Below, piece by piece: positions 18,480-26,184 of a DNA stretch of 37,650 bases. The stretch's first letter is position 1, and every line of letters starts with the position of its first letter. This stretch comes from Firmicutes bacterium UBA1768 (lineage in GTDB: Bacteria > Bacillota > Clostridia > Peptostreptococcales > Anaerovoracaceae). Under the pieces are notes generated by a model. That model was not told where the DNA came from and made no database searches. It saw only the letters and a list, made by a program, of their open reading frames with translations. A program made the translations under genes and the position numbers. The stretch is from positions 817-38,466 of the forward strand of contig DCGW01000009.1 in assembly GCA_002315335.1 (NCBI GenBank), in the 5' to 3' direction.

Positions 18480-19583
18480 ATGAGAGTTGTTATGACCTGC
18501 GGGGGTACGGGTGGTCACATATATCCGGCACTCGCAATTGCAGACACAATTAAAAGCCACAATCCTGAGGCGGAAATAATGTTTATCGGAACCCTTAAGG
18601 GAATGGAAAACAATATCGTTCCGTCAAACGGATATCCGATAAAGCAGGTTCCAGCGAGCGGAATCAAGAGAAAACAGATTTGGAAAAATGTAAAAACTCT
18701 TAAGGATGCGATTCAAGGGTATTCAAAGGCGAAGAAAATCATCAAGGACTTCAATCCAGACTTGGTTATCGGTACGGGAGGATATGTCTGCGGCCCGGTT
18801 GTAAGAGCTGCATCATCGCTTGGAATAAACACTGCTATTCATGAGCAGAATGCCTATCCTGGAGTTACAAACAAAATGCTGGCCGGAAAGGCAAAGCAGG
18901 TATTTCTGAGCTTTGAGGAGAGCAGAAAGTACTTCAAAGAAGCCGAAAGAACACAGATAGTCGGAAACCCTGTAAGAAAAGGCTTCATTGTGGGAGACAG
19001 AGAAAAAGCCAGAGAGGCGCTTGGAATCAAACCCGGAGAGCTGGTAATATTATGCTTCGGCGGAAGTCTCGGAGCTCCGAGAATTAATCAGGTGATGCTC
19101 AGCCTTATCGACAAGTATAACGGCTCAAAGGATGTATCCATATTCTTTGCACCAGGCAAACGTCACTACAGCGAGATTATGGGCAAGCTTAGCCTCAAGC
19201 CTTACGAAGTAAAGGAAAATGTAAGAATATTTGACTATATTAACAACATGCCGGATTTTATGGTTGCGGCAGATGTGATAATCGGCAGAGCGGGAGCACT
19301 GTCCTTAGCTGAAATAACTGCCTGCGGAAGGGCAGCAATTCTTATTCCGTCACCTTATGTGGCTGAAAACCATCAGTTCCACAACGCGAAGGTTCTGGCT
19401 GACAGAAATGCCGCGTACCTCTTTGAGGAAAAGGATTTGACTGACGAAAAAGTCCTTGAGGTAATAGAAACCCTTAAAAATGACAGGAAACTTCTGGAAA
19501 AAATGGAAGAAAACAGCAAATCCCTTGCGACGCTGAATGCGGCAGAGGATATATACGAGGGAATAAAGGAATACCTGAAGTAG
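18480..19583 (+). CDS. murG: lipid II synthase (UDP-GlcNAc transferase) MurG
   Basis: MurG is a peripheral membrane GT-B glycosyltransferase that adds GlcNAc to lipid I to form lipid II. The N-terminal glycine-rich loop GGTGGHIYPALA is at residues 8-19. A second loop FGGSLGAPRIN opens the C-terminal domain, and the UDP-GlcNAc-binding region GRAGALSLAEI follows. The length is 367 residues. The start codon lies 19 nt after ftsW with an AGAGGTG-type ribosome site. Bacillus has murB next, whereas here the next gene is ftsQ/divIB. Confidence 0.97.
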   Translation: MRVVMTCGGTGGHIYPALAIADTIKSHNPEAEIMFIGTLKGMENNIVPSNGYPIKQVPASGIKRKQIWKNVKTLKDAIQGYSKAKKIIKDFNPDLVIGTGGYVCGPVVRAASSLGINTAIHEQNAYPGVTNKMLAGKAKQVFLSFEESRKYFKEAERTQIVGNPVRKGFIVGDREKAREALGIKPGELVILCFGGSLGAPRINQVMLSLIDKYNGSKDVSIFFAPGKRHYSEIMGKLSLKPYEVKENVRIFDYINNMPDFMVAADVIIGRAGALSLAEITACGRAAILIPSPYVAENHQFHNAKVLADRNAAYLFEEKDLTDEKVLEVIETLKNDRKLLEKMEENSKSLATLNAAEDIYEGIKEYLK

Positions 19584-19610
19584 TAAACGAAAGAAAACCG
19601 GAGAAAATAG

Positions 19611-21035
19611 ATGAAGCTTTTCAAAAGAGATGAGAAAAAAGAATATGAGAAAAACTCCGGTTCAAGCAGGTTTACCGAACGCCACACTCAGATTTTGAAC
19701 AAAAGGAAGTTCTTAAGGGGTATCAGACAGGAAGAAGAGAATGATACTCCCGATTATGATGACTTTGATTACATCCCGTCAACTGTTGAAGACGATACCT
19801 ACCTTCACCTGGGTAATTATCCCAAGGCCTATGAAGAGGTCGAAAGAAGACCTGACAGTGGCGGCAAGTACATGGCTGATGACGAGCTGAAAGGATACCT
19901 GGACAGGTGGACTCTTCACGGAAAAGAAGACCAGAAATTTGACGATATTTATCAGACCGTTGCGGGCATGAAAATCAATTTCAGGATAAGCAGGAAGGAT
20001 GAAGAACCAGAGGCTGTAGAAATCGAAGATAAGACTAAGCCTGATCCTGATCCTGAAGACTATGCTGCCGGCTTTGAGCAACGAATTAAGCCATTGGAAG
20101 CGACACAGGACGCCGGCAAAGAAGCTGAGGGTGAGGCTCCGGAGTACGAGTCAGAGGAATGGAGGGCTCAGTATTCACAGACCCAAACCAATAAGAGCAA
20201 GAAATTTAAAAGGCCAAAGAAGGCTAAGGTAAACAAAACCCGAAAGAAACTGAAGTTTGGGAAGAAAACGCTTTCTTCTAAGGAAATCAGACAAAAGCGC
20301 AGACGTAAAAGACGCAGGGTAAAGACCTCATTTATAGTCTTGCTAATACTCATTCTGGCGGCTGTTTTGGGTTTTGTGGGCATTATTGAGGCAGATAAAC
20401 ATGGTGCGTTTAATGTCGATACAGTTCTTGTAGAAGGGCTTAACCACTATACAGAGTACGATATTATTAAGGCGGCGGACGCTCAGACAGGAGTGAGTCT
20501 GCTTACACTGAAGACCATGCCTATGAAGGAAAAAATAGTGAAGCTTCCATATGTGGAAACTGCAACTATAAGCAAAAAATTCCCTAAAACCCTGATTCTG
20601 ACTGTTGAGGAAAGAGTTCCGTTCTATGCAATATATTATGGCGGAGCATATACGCTGGTTGACGAGGAATTCACCACACTTGAGAGGTCAAACGATGCCG
20701 GAAATTATCCTATTCTGGAGGGTTATGTACCCGCAGCAACTCCGGAACCGGGCAAGCTCTTCGAGTGCAAGGATGAGTATTCGTTTAAAACAACCATGCA
20801 GATGGTAGAGAGCCTCAGGGATGCAGGATTAAACTTCTATAAGATAATCTGCAAAAATGGGATAATCAATATTTACATTACCAAGAGCATTCTCGTGGAG
20901 GGCTCTTACGAAAACATTTCCAACTATATCAAAGAGATTAATGAAATTCTATACATGCAGAGCCTTCAGGGAATTGAAAGGGGAACGGTTCATGTGGGTG
21001 ATAACGGATATATTTCATTCAGCCCTATGATATAA
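19611..21035 (+). CDS. ftsQ: FtsQ/DivIB cell division protein with a long cytoplasmic region
   Basis: FtsQ/DivIB is a bitopic divisome protein that binds FtsL and a DivIC/FtsB protein. The single membrane helix is at about residues 239-261. A POTRA domain follows (about 265-335, opening with FNVDTVLVEG), then the beta domain to the C-terminus. Most unusual are about 238 cytoplasmic residues before the helix. The first 180 or so are acidic and low in complexity. Residues 197-237 are strongly basic, with runs of Lys and Arg. Bacillus DivIB has a much shorter tail. GGAGAA precedes the ATG. The call is supported by the POTRA sequence and the position after murG. Confidence 0.88.
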   Translation: MKLFKRDEKKEYEKNSGSSRFTERHTQILNKRKFLRGIRQEEENDTPDYDDFDYIPSTVEDDTYLHLGNYPKAYEEVERRPDSGGKYMADDELKGYLDRWTLHGKEDQKFDDIYQTVAGMKINFRISRKDEEPEAVEIEDKTKPDPDPEDYAAGFEQRIKPLEATQDAGKEAEGEAPEYESEEWRAQYSQTQTNKSKKFKRPKKAKVNKTRKKLKFGKKTLSSKEIRQKRRRKRRRVKTSFIVLLILILAAVLGFVGIIEADKHGAFNVDTVLVEGLNHYTEYDIIKAADAQTGVSLLTLKTMPMKEKIVKLPYVETATISKKFPKTLILTVEERVPFYAIYYGGAYTLVDEEFTTLERSNDAGNYPILEGYVPAATPEPGKLFECKDEYSFKTTMQMVESLRDAGLNFYKIICKNGIINIYITKSILVEGSYENISNYIKEINEILYMQSLQGIERGTVHVGDNGYISFSPMI

Positions 21036-21061
21036 GGATTGCAGGTATTGAGGTTAATAAA

Positions 21062-21787
21062 ATGAGTGACAGAAATAAGAAGGTCGCAGGCTATGCTTTG
21101 GTCTGCGTCCTGACTATGATTATAGGTTTTTTTATTGCAATGCAGATAAAAACTACTGCGGTAACCGGTGACTATGCGGGAGGCATGGTTTCGCTGGCTC
21201 AGGCTCAGGCGTCGATTTCCGAGGTGGCAAATCTTAGGGCGGAAAAAGATGAGTTGAATGATGAACTGTCAAAGCTTGAGGCGCAGCTCAAGGAATACGA
21301 AAAGAATTCCTCAGAAGCTGCCGCGGCCGATGCGGAAAAATACAGGATGCTTGCCGGCCTGACCGATGTCGCCGGAAAGGGAGTGGTGATAACTGTTGAC
21401 GATCCGGAAGCTATCTACACACAGGGCGGAGACAGCATAATCACATACAACTATGAGCTGCTGCTTGCACTGGTAAATAAGCTGCGCGAAGCGGGCGCGG
21501 AGGCGATTTCTATAAACGACAGAAGAATAACCGCTTACTCAGAAATAAGTCTTGCTGGTTCAAACATCAATATTAACGGCAGTGCTACGGCACCACCGTA
21601 TGAGGTGAAAGCGATAGGGGATCCTCAAACACTTGAATCCACACTGGGAATAAGGTATGGGGTTCTCTATTCGATGAAAAACGACTACGGACTTTCGGTG
21701 CAGATTGCTCAGAAGTCTGAGATAAATATCCCGAGATATACCGGTCGCACGAGCTTTAAATATGCAGCTCCGACAGAAGGTGAATAG
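21062..21787 (+). CDS. DUF881 membrane protein, first of a tandem pair (YlxW-like)
   Basis: The function of this family is not established. The protein has a membrane helix at about residues 9-26, a coiled coil at about 45-90 and a DUF881 domain from about 95 to 235. The block GAEAISIN at 145-152 is shared with the next gene, so the two are paralogues. DUF881 genes (ylxW, ylxX) lie between divIB and sbp in Bacillus, the same place as here. This suggests a role at the division site or wall, by inference only. The ribosome site GAGG lies about 9 nt before the ATG. Confidence 0.85.
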   Translation: MSDRNKKVAGYALVCVLTMIIGFFIAMQIKTTAVTGDYAGGMVSLAQAQASISEVANLRAEKDELNDELSKLEAQLKEYEKNSSEAAAADAEKYRMLAGLTDVAGKGVVITVDDPEAIYTQGGDSIITYNYELLLALVNKLREAGAEAISINDRRITAYSEISLAGSNININGSATAPPYEVKAIGDPQTLESTLGIRYGVLYSMKNDYGLSVQIAQKSEINIPRYTGRTSFKYAAPTEGE

Positions 21788-21788
21788 G

Positions 21789-22487
21789 ATGCGCAGGGTG
21801 GAAAAACGCACGATTGGAGCGGTTCTTATTTTTGTTTTCTGTTTTGCGATTGGAGTGGGAATTGCTTCCCATAATGGGATAGGTATTTCGGACAGAGCGT
21901 ATGTGTCGGCAAAGTCCATTGAGGGCAATCTTGTTGAGGCTGAGGCTATGAAAGAGGAGATAGAACGGCTCAATGCTTTGATTGACGACAGAAGAACGAA
22001 GATAGCTTATTATCAATCTGAGAAAACCACAAGGGCTGAACAGAATGCTGCGGCTCAGGACTCTCGATTAGAGGCTATGGCGGCTGCGGGATGTACTGCG
22101 ATGGAAGGCCCCGGAATTACCATAGTACTTGACGATGGTGCTGGAGCTTTGAAGGAGTGGGAAACTCCCGGCGATATTGTTGTGCACGACCTTGATATTC
22201 TGATATTGCTTAACGACCTTATTTCTGCCGGTGCTGAAGCCATTTCAATAAATGGTATCAGGTACACTGCCGACACCGAAGTAACCTGCGCCGGACACAC
22301 AGTGAAGATAAGCGGTGTAAAATGCGCAAGACCCTTCGTGTTTAAGGTTATCGGAGATGCTGACTCCCTTTATTCAGAGATGACTATTCAAGGCGGTTAC
22401 GGGAACATTCTCAAGGAGTGCGGTCTTGTGTTTGAGGTCGAAAAGGATGACGCCCTGCACATCAATGCCAGTGACGGCATGGAATAA
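21789..22487 (+). CDS. DUF881 membrane protein, second of a tandem pair (YlxX-like)
   Basis: This is the paralogue of the preceding gene, with a membrane helix at residues 8-26, a short coiled coil at about 45-95 and a DUF881 domain after that. The block GAEAISIN recurs at residues 148-155. I chose the ATG at 21789, only 1 nt after the previous stop, with AAGGTG 6 nt before it (232 residues). An ATG at 21762 inside the previous gene has no ribosome site. The spacing implies coupled translation. Biochemical function is unknown. A run of eight G residues follows the stop codon. Confidence 0.84.
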   Translation: MRRVEKRTIGAVLIFVFCFAIGVGIASHNGIGISDRAYVSAKSIEGNLVEAEAMKEEIERLNALIDDRRTKIAYYQSEKTTRAEQNAAAQDSRLEAMAAAGCTAMEGPGITIVLDDGAGALKEWETPGDIVVHDLDILILLNDLISAGAEAISINGIRYTADTEVTCAGHTVKISGVKCARPFVFKVIGDADSLYSEMTIQGGYGNILKECGLVFEVEKDDALHINASDGME

Positions 22488-22489
22488 GC

Positions 22490-22497
22490 GGGGGGGG
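22490..22497 (+). repeat. homopolymer run of eight G
   Basis: Eight consecutive G residues lie between the second DUF881 gene and sbp, 15 nt ahead of the sbp ribosome site. It is the longest G run noticed in the window. Such runs can slip during replication and also cause sequencing errors. No coding effect is expected because it is intergenic. Confidence 0.8.
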
Positions 22498-22521
22498 TAA
22501 TCAGTATTATTTGGAGGATAA

Positions 22522-22878
22522 ATGATGTTTATTGCTGTTATTGCCGGTCTGGCAGGAGGAATCGTCTTAGGATTAATACTGAACGTGGTATATCCGGTTG
22601 CGTTTTCGTTTTATATCACAATGGCCTTGCTTGCTGCGCTTGACTCTGTGTTTGGAGCACTAAGGGCTCATATGGAGGAAAAATACGATACGCTGATTTT
22701 TGTTTCGGGCTTTGTTTGCAATGCATTGATAGCGGCTCTTATGACCTGGCTGGGGGATAAACTGGGGGTTCCGTTATATTATGCGGCAATTCTTGTGTTT
22801 GGTGGACGAATTTTCAACAATACAGCGGCAATTCGACGAATTTTTATAGATAAAAAGATTAAAAAAAGAAGTAATTGA
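22522..22878 (+). CDS. sbp: small basic protein Sbp (DUF1290)
   Basis: This is a small membrane protein of the DUF1290 family with three to four hydrophobic segments over 118 residues and a basic tail rich in Lys and Arg. In Bacillus sbp lies directly before ftsA and ftsZ, and its function is not established. GGAGG at 22513-22517 is 4 nt from the ATG at 22522 and 7 nt from the next ATG at 22525, so the true start may be one codon later. Here the next gene is ftsZ. The adjacent 72-nt gap holds the ftsZ promoter. Confidence 0.86.
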   Translation: MMFIAVIAGLAGGIVLGLILNVVYPVAFSFYITMALLAALDSVFGALRAHMEEKYDTLIFVSGFVCNALIAALMTWLGDKLGVPLYYAAILVFGGRIFNNTAAIRRIFIDKKIKKRSN

Positions 22879-22887
22879 AAATTTTGT

Positions 22888-22917
22888 GTGGCAAAGTATT
22901 TTTCTTTATGATATACT
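22888..22917 (+). promoter_or_regulatory. extended -10 promoter of ftsZ
   Basis: TATACT (22912-22917) is preceded by TG and one base (22909-22911), giving an extended -10 element. A partial -35 GTGGCA (22888-22893) lies 18 nt upstream. An overlapping alternative is TTGTGT (22884-22889) with TATGAT (22907-22912), 17 nt apart. Either way the gap after sbp holds a plausible separate ftsZ promoter. Confidence 0.65.
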
Positions 22918-22950
22918 ACTGACATATATACGAAAACAGGAGGTCTATTT

Positions 22951-24117
22951 ATGCTTCAGTTTGAGGAAAGAAAAGAAAACTCAGCAAATATTAAAGTTGT
23001 CGGTGTTGGCGGCGGCGGAAATAATGCGGTAAACAGAATGATTGAAGGAAATTTGCTGGGAGTAGATTTTTTAGCAGTAAATACAGATAATCAGGCTCTC
23101 GGAGCATCCCTGGCAGAGTCAAGAATTCAGATAGGAGCAAAGCTGACAAAAGGTCTCGGAGCAGGAGCTGATCCGGACGTAGGAATGAAAGCAGCAGAAG
23201 AGAGTATGGAAGAAGTTGTAAACGCAATCAGCGGTTACGACATGGTATTTATCACAGCCGGTATGGGCGGTGGTACAGGAACAGGAGCTGCTCCACAGAT
23301 TGCTAAGGCTGCAAAGGATTTAGGAATTCTCACAGTTGGCGTAGTAACAAAGCCATTTGCTTTTGAAGGAAAGAAGAGAAGGGACAACGCTGAAGAGGGC
23401 ATCAGAATGCTGATGAAAAACGTGGACTCTTTGGTAGTGGTTCCAAATGATAAGCTTTTACAGATATCAGAAAAGAATACTTCAGTTAAAGAAGCCTTTT
23501 CAATGGCGGATGAAGTTCTGAAGTTAGGTGTACAGGGTATTTCTGACCTTATCACAGATGCTGGAATCATCAACCTCGACTTTGCTGATGTAAAATCAAT
23601 CATGCAGAACAAGGGACTTGCACACATGGGCGTAGGCTCAGGCTCAGGCGATAACAGAGTTGAGCTTGCTGTTCGTGCTGCTATAGAAAGCCCATTGCTT
23701 GAAACTTCAATCAATGGCGCAAGAGCAATACTGCTTAACGTATGCGGCGGTGAAGATCTTACAATGCTTGAAGTTAACCAGGCTGCGGAAATCATCGAGC
23801 AGGCTGCTGACAGAGATGCTTCAATAATCTTCGGTTTCTCAATCAACGAAAATATGGATGAAGAACTGAGAATTACTGTTATTGCAACAGGCTTTGGCGA
23901 TAGCGAAGAAGATCCTACAGCTGCTTTCGGTGGTAAGTATGAAGCAGAAAAGAAAGTAGAAAAGAAGGTTGAACCTAAGTTAGAGCCTATGTTTGAGGCT
24001 CCTGTAGGAAAGGAAGAGGACACATTAGAGCCTATTCCTATGCCTCAGAAGAAAAAGCCGGAAAAGGTTGATCCGGACTTCCCAATCCCTGAGTTCTTAT
24101 CACCAAAATCATTTTAA
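22951..24117 (+). CDS. ftsZ: cell division GTPase FtsZ
   Basis: FtsZ is the tubulin-like GTPase that assembles the cytokinetic ring. The tubulin signature GGGTGTGAA is at residues 106-114. The catalytic T7-loop region NLDFADV sits in the second half of the globular core, which ends near residue 320. A variable, charged linker follows. The C-terminal peptide includes [10 protein letters not shown], the part that normally binds FtsA, SepF or other membrane tethers. The length is 388 residues. AGGAGGT lies 6 nt before the ATG. It has its own promoter and terminator, so dosage can be set apart from the wall genes. No ftsA is adjacent. Confidence 0.98.
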   Translation: MLQFEERKENSANIKVVGVGGGGNNAVNRMIEGNLLGVDFLAVNTDNQALGASLAESRIQIGAKLTKGLGAGADPDVGMKAAEESMEEVVNAISGYDMVFITAGMGGGTGTGAAPQIAKAAKDLGILTVGVVTKPFAFEGKKRRDNAEEGIRMLMKNVDSLVVVPNDKLLQISEKNTSVKEAFSMADEVLKLGVQGISDLITDAGIINLDFADVKSIMQNKGLAHMGVGSGSGDNRVELAVRAAIESPLLETSINGARAILLNVCGGEDLTMLEVNQAAEIIEQAADRDASIIFGFSINENMDEELRITVIATGFGDSEEDPTAAFGGKYEAEKKVEKKVEPKLEPMFEAPVGKEEDTLEPIPMPQKKKPEKVDPDFPIPEFLSPKSF

Positions 24118-24169
24118 GGATAATTACACAGGTTCAGGCGGATAGTTCCCCAAGATAATGTTTAAGAGA

Positions 24170-24197
24170 GGGACAGACTGAGGTCTGTCCCGTTTTT
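24170..24197 (+). terminator. intrinsic terminator after ftsZ
   Basis: GGGACAGAC (24170-24178) and GTCTGTCCC (24183-24191) form a perfect 9-bp stem with a TGAG loop. GTTTTT follows. This marks the end of the dcw cluster. Confidence 0.92.
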
Positions 24198-24264
24198 ATG
24201 AAAACAATGCTTCCTCTCCGTGATTGGTTTTTCCGAGAAGAAGCTGACTTTGTTTATAGGGAAA

Positions 24265-25071
24265 ATGGCTAAGAGACTCACTTCAAAGGAAAATTTAATA
24301 ATTAAAAGGGTGAAACAGCTTGAGGCAAAAAAATATCGCGACCGCTTTGGACAGTTTGTGATTGAAGGCCCGGTTTGGGTAAGAGAGTCACTGTCCGAGA
24401 GCATAGAGACAGACTTTGTCATATTCAGCGACAGCTATGAACAATATGGCGGCAGGGAGGCGGAGGAGCTCATCGAAGCCATAGAAGAAAAAGGTACAGA
24501 CCTTTACTGTATCGAGGATGGACTTTACGGTTACATATCGGGAACACAGACTCCTCAGGGCATTATGGCAGTGGTACAGAGGCCTGTGTGGAGTGAGGAT
24601 ATTCTTCGTAAAGACAAGGCGAATGTACTTGTTCTTGACAGAGTTTCGGACCCGGGAAACCTTGGCACAATGCTCAGAACCGCTGAGGCGGCCGGCTTTG
24701 AGGCTGTCATTGCTCTAAAAGGGACCACTGACCCATATAGCGGAAAGGTTTCCAGAGCATCTGCCGGCTCGCTTATGAGGATGCCGATATTCTTTGTAGA
24801 GGACGGTACAGCCCTAAAAGAACTGATGGCCGATTGCGGAAAACGAACCCTATGCACAGATCCGCTCAGTGATAACGATTATTTTGATATAGAAATAGCC
24901 GAAAATACTGCTTTGATAATAGGTAATGAGGCAGGAGGTGTTTGCCCGGAAATCTTTGAAAAGGCAGATCTGACCTGCGGAATACCTATGGTCGGAAGGA
25001 CTGAGTCGCTTAATGCGGCGGTTGCGGCTGCTATTATCATGTATGAGTCGGTGAGACAAAGAAGAAAGTAA
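24265..25071 (+). CDS. TrmH/SpoU-family RNA 2'-O-methyltransferase
   Basis: This is a SPOUT-class methyltransferase that probably methylates a ribose 2'-OH in 23S rRNA. A substrate-binding N-domain (residues 1-105) contains the usual opening TSKENLIIKRVKQL. The three SpoU motifs are DPGNLGTMLRTA at 129-140, IIGNEAGGV at 218-226 and IPMVGRTESLNAAVA at 240-254. These form the trefoil-knot SAM site. I chose the ATG at 24265 (268 residues), which matches the family start. A GTG at 24220 is also open but has no ribosome site. The same type of gene (ysgA) precedes pheST in Bacillus. The exact target nucleotide is not known. Confidence 0.87.
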   Translation: MAKRLTSKENLIIKRVKQLEAKKYRDRFGQFVIEGPVWVRESLSESIETDFVIFSDSYEQYGGREAEELIEAIEEKGTDLYCIEDGLYGYISGTQTPQGIMAVVQRPVWSEDILRKDKANVLVLDRVSDPGNLGTMLRTAEAAGFEAVIALKGTTDPYSGKVSRASAGSLMRMPIFFVEDGTALKELMADCGKRTLCTDPLSDNDYFDIEIAENTALIIGNEAGGVCPEIFEKADLTCGIPMVGRTESLNAAVAAAIIMYESVRQRRK

Positions 25072-25142
25072 GAACACATTTAAATATTTATAGTTGATTA
25101 TTGTCGGTATGGATATCCGGCTAAATAATAAAGGAGTCATAA

Positions 25143-26171
25143 ATGCAAAATCAGTTAAAAGAGATTCTGGAAAATGCCAGAAAGAGTATTTCTGAAGCTG
25201 CTACCAAAGAGGAAATAGAAAAAATAAGAGTAGATTTTCTCGGCAAAAAAGGACAGCTTACCGGAATTCTAAAATCTATGGGAGGCCTCTCGAAGGAAGA
25301 AAGACCTGTAGTCGGCAAGGTTGCCAATGAAGTAAGAGCAAGCATTGAGGAAATGATTGCTGCTGCTCAGGAAAAGGCAAAGTCGGCAGAAGGCGAGCTC
25401 AGAGTCAAGGCCGAAACACTTGATGTAACGGTGCCGGGCGTTGCAAGAAAGCTTGGCGCAAAGCACCCAATCAGCGTAACGATAGACGAAATCACAAAGA
25501 TATTTATGTCCATGGGCTTCAGCGTGGCTGACGGTCCTGAGGTGGAAACAGTTTTCTACAACTTTGATGCACTTAATGCGCCTCAGAACCACCCTTCAAG
25601 GGACCTCACAGATACATTCTACATTAAGGACCAGGAAAATGTACTTTTGAGAACTCAGACCTCGCCGGTGCAGATAAGAACCATTCTCAGCCAGGACCTT
25701 CCTATCAAGATTATTTCTCCGGGAAGATGCTTCCGCTGCGATACTCCTGATGCAACACACTCACCTATGTTCCACCAGGTTGAAGGTCTCGTGGTTGGTG
25801 AAGGCATAACGATGTCTGACCTCAAGGGTACACTTGATGCTTTTGTAAAGAAGCTCTTCGGTCCTGAAACAAAGACAAAGCTCAGACCTCACCACTTCCC
25901 GTTTACAGAACCATCAGCAGAGGTTGACGTTTCCTGCTTCAAGTGCGGAGGCAAGGGCTGCAGCGTATGTAAGGGCAGCGGCTGGATCGAAATCCTCGGC
26001 GCAGGCATGGTTCATCCAAATGTTCTCAAGGTTGGCGGAATTGACACAGAAAAGTACAGCGGCTTTGCCTTCGGTATGGGAGTTGAAAGAGTTGCTATGC
26101 TCAAGTATGAAATTGACGATATCAGACTTCTCTACGAAAATGATATGCGTTTCATAGAACAGTTTAAGTAA
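25143..26171 (+). CDS. pheS: phenylalanyl-tRNA synthetase alpha subunit
   Basis: PheS is the catalytic class II subunit of the alpha2-beta2 enzyme that charges tRNA-Phe. An N-terminal helical coiled-coil region (about 1-90) binds tRNA. The catalytic core includes HQVEGLVVGEG and the motif 3 region GAGMVHP at 286-292. Cys265, Cys268, Cys273 and Cys276 form a small CXXC...CXXC knuckle found in many Gram-positive PheS proteins. The length is 342 residues. AAGGAG lies 6 nt before the ATG. The 71-nt gap upstream is too short for a T-box leader and I see no promoter, so transcription may come from the methyltransferase gene. Confidence 0.97.
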   Translation: MQNQLKEILENARKSISEAATKEEIEKIRVDFLGKKGQLTGILKSMGGLSKEERPVVGKVANEVRASIEEMIAAAQEKAKSAEGELRVKAETLDVTVPGVARKLGAKHPISVTIDEITKIFMSMGFSVADGPEVETVFYNFDALNAPQNHPSRDLTDTFYIKDQENVLLRTQTSPVQIRTILSQDLPIKIISPGRCFRCDTPDATHSPMFHQVEGLVVGEGITMSDLKGTLDAFVKKLFGPETKTKLRPHHFPFTEPSAEVDVSCFKCGGKGCSVCKGSGWIEILGAGMVHPNVLKVGGIDTEKYSGFAFGMGVERVAMLKYEIDDIRLLYENDMRFIEQFK

Positions 26172-26184
26172 GGAGGGAGTCAGG

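Noticed and set aside
23235..24023. 262-codon minus-strand frame opposite ftsZ
   Set aside because: Its Ser/Pro/Leu-rich composition is what the reverse strand of FtsZ codons would give, and the plus strand is unmistakably FtsZ.
24198..24272. 24-codon reading frame overlapping the start of the SpoU methyltransferase
   Set aside because: It begins right after the ftsZ terminator, has no ribosome site and probably is not on a transcript.
25072..25142. T-box leader controlling pheST
   Set aside because: The gap is only 71 nt and shows no specifier stem, T-box sequence or terminator. A T-box leader needs far more space.
25924..26000. Zinc knuckle in PheS (Cys265-Cys276) as a novel insertion
   Set aside because: From family knowledge this CXXC pair occurs in many Gram-positive PheS proteins, so it is not unusual.
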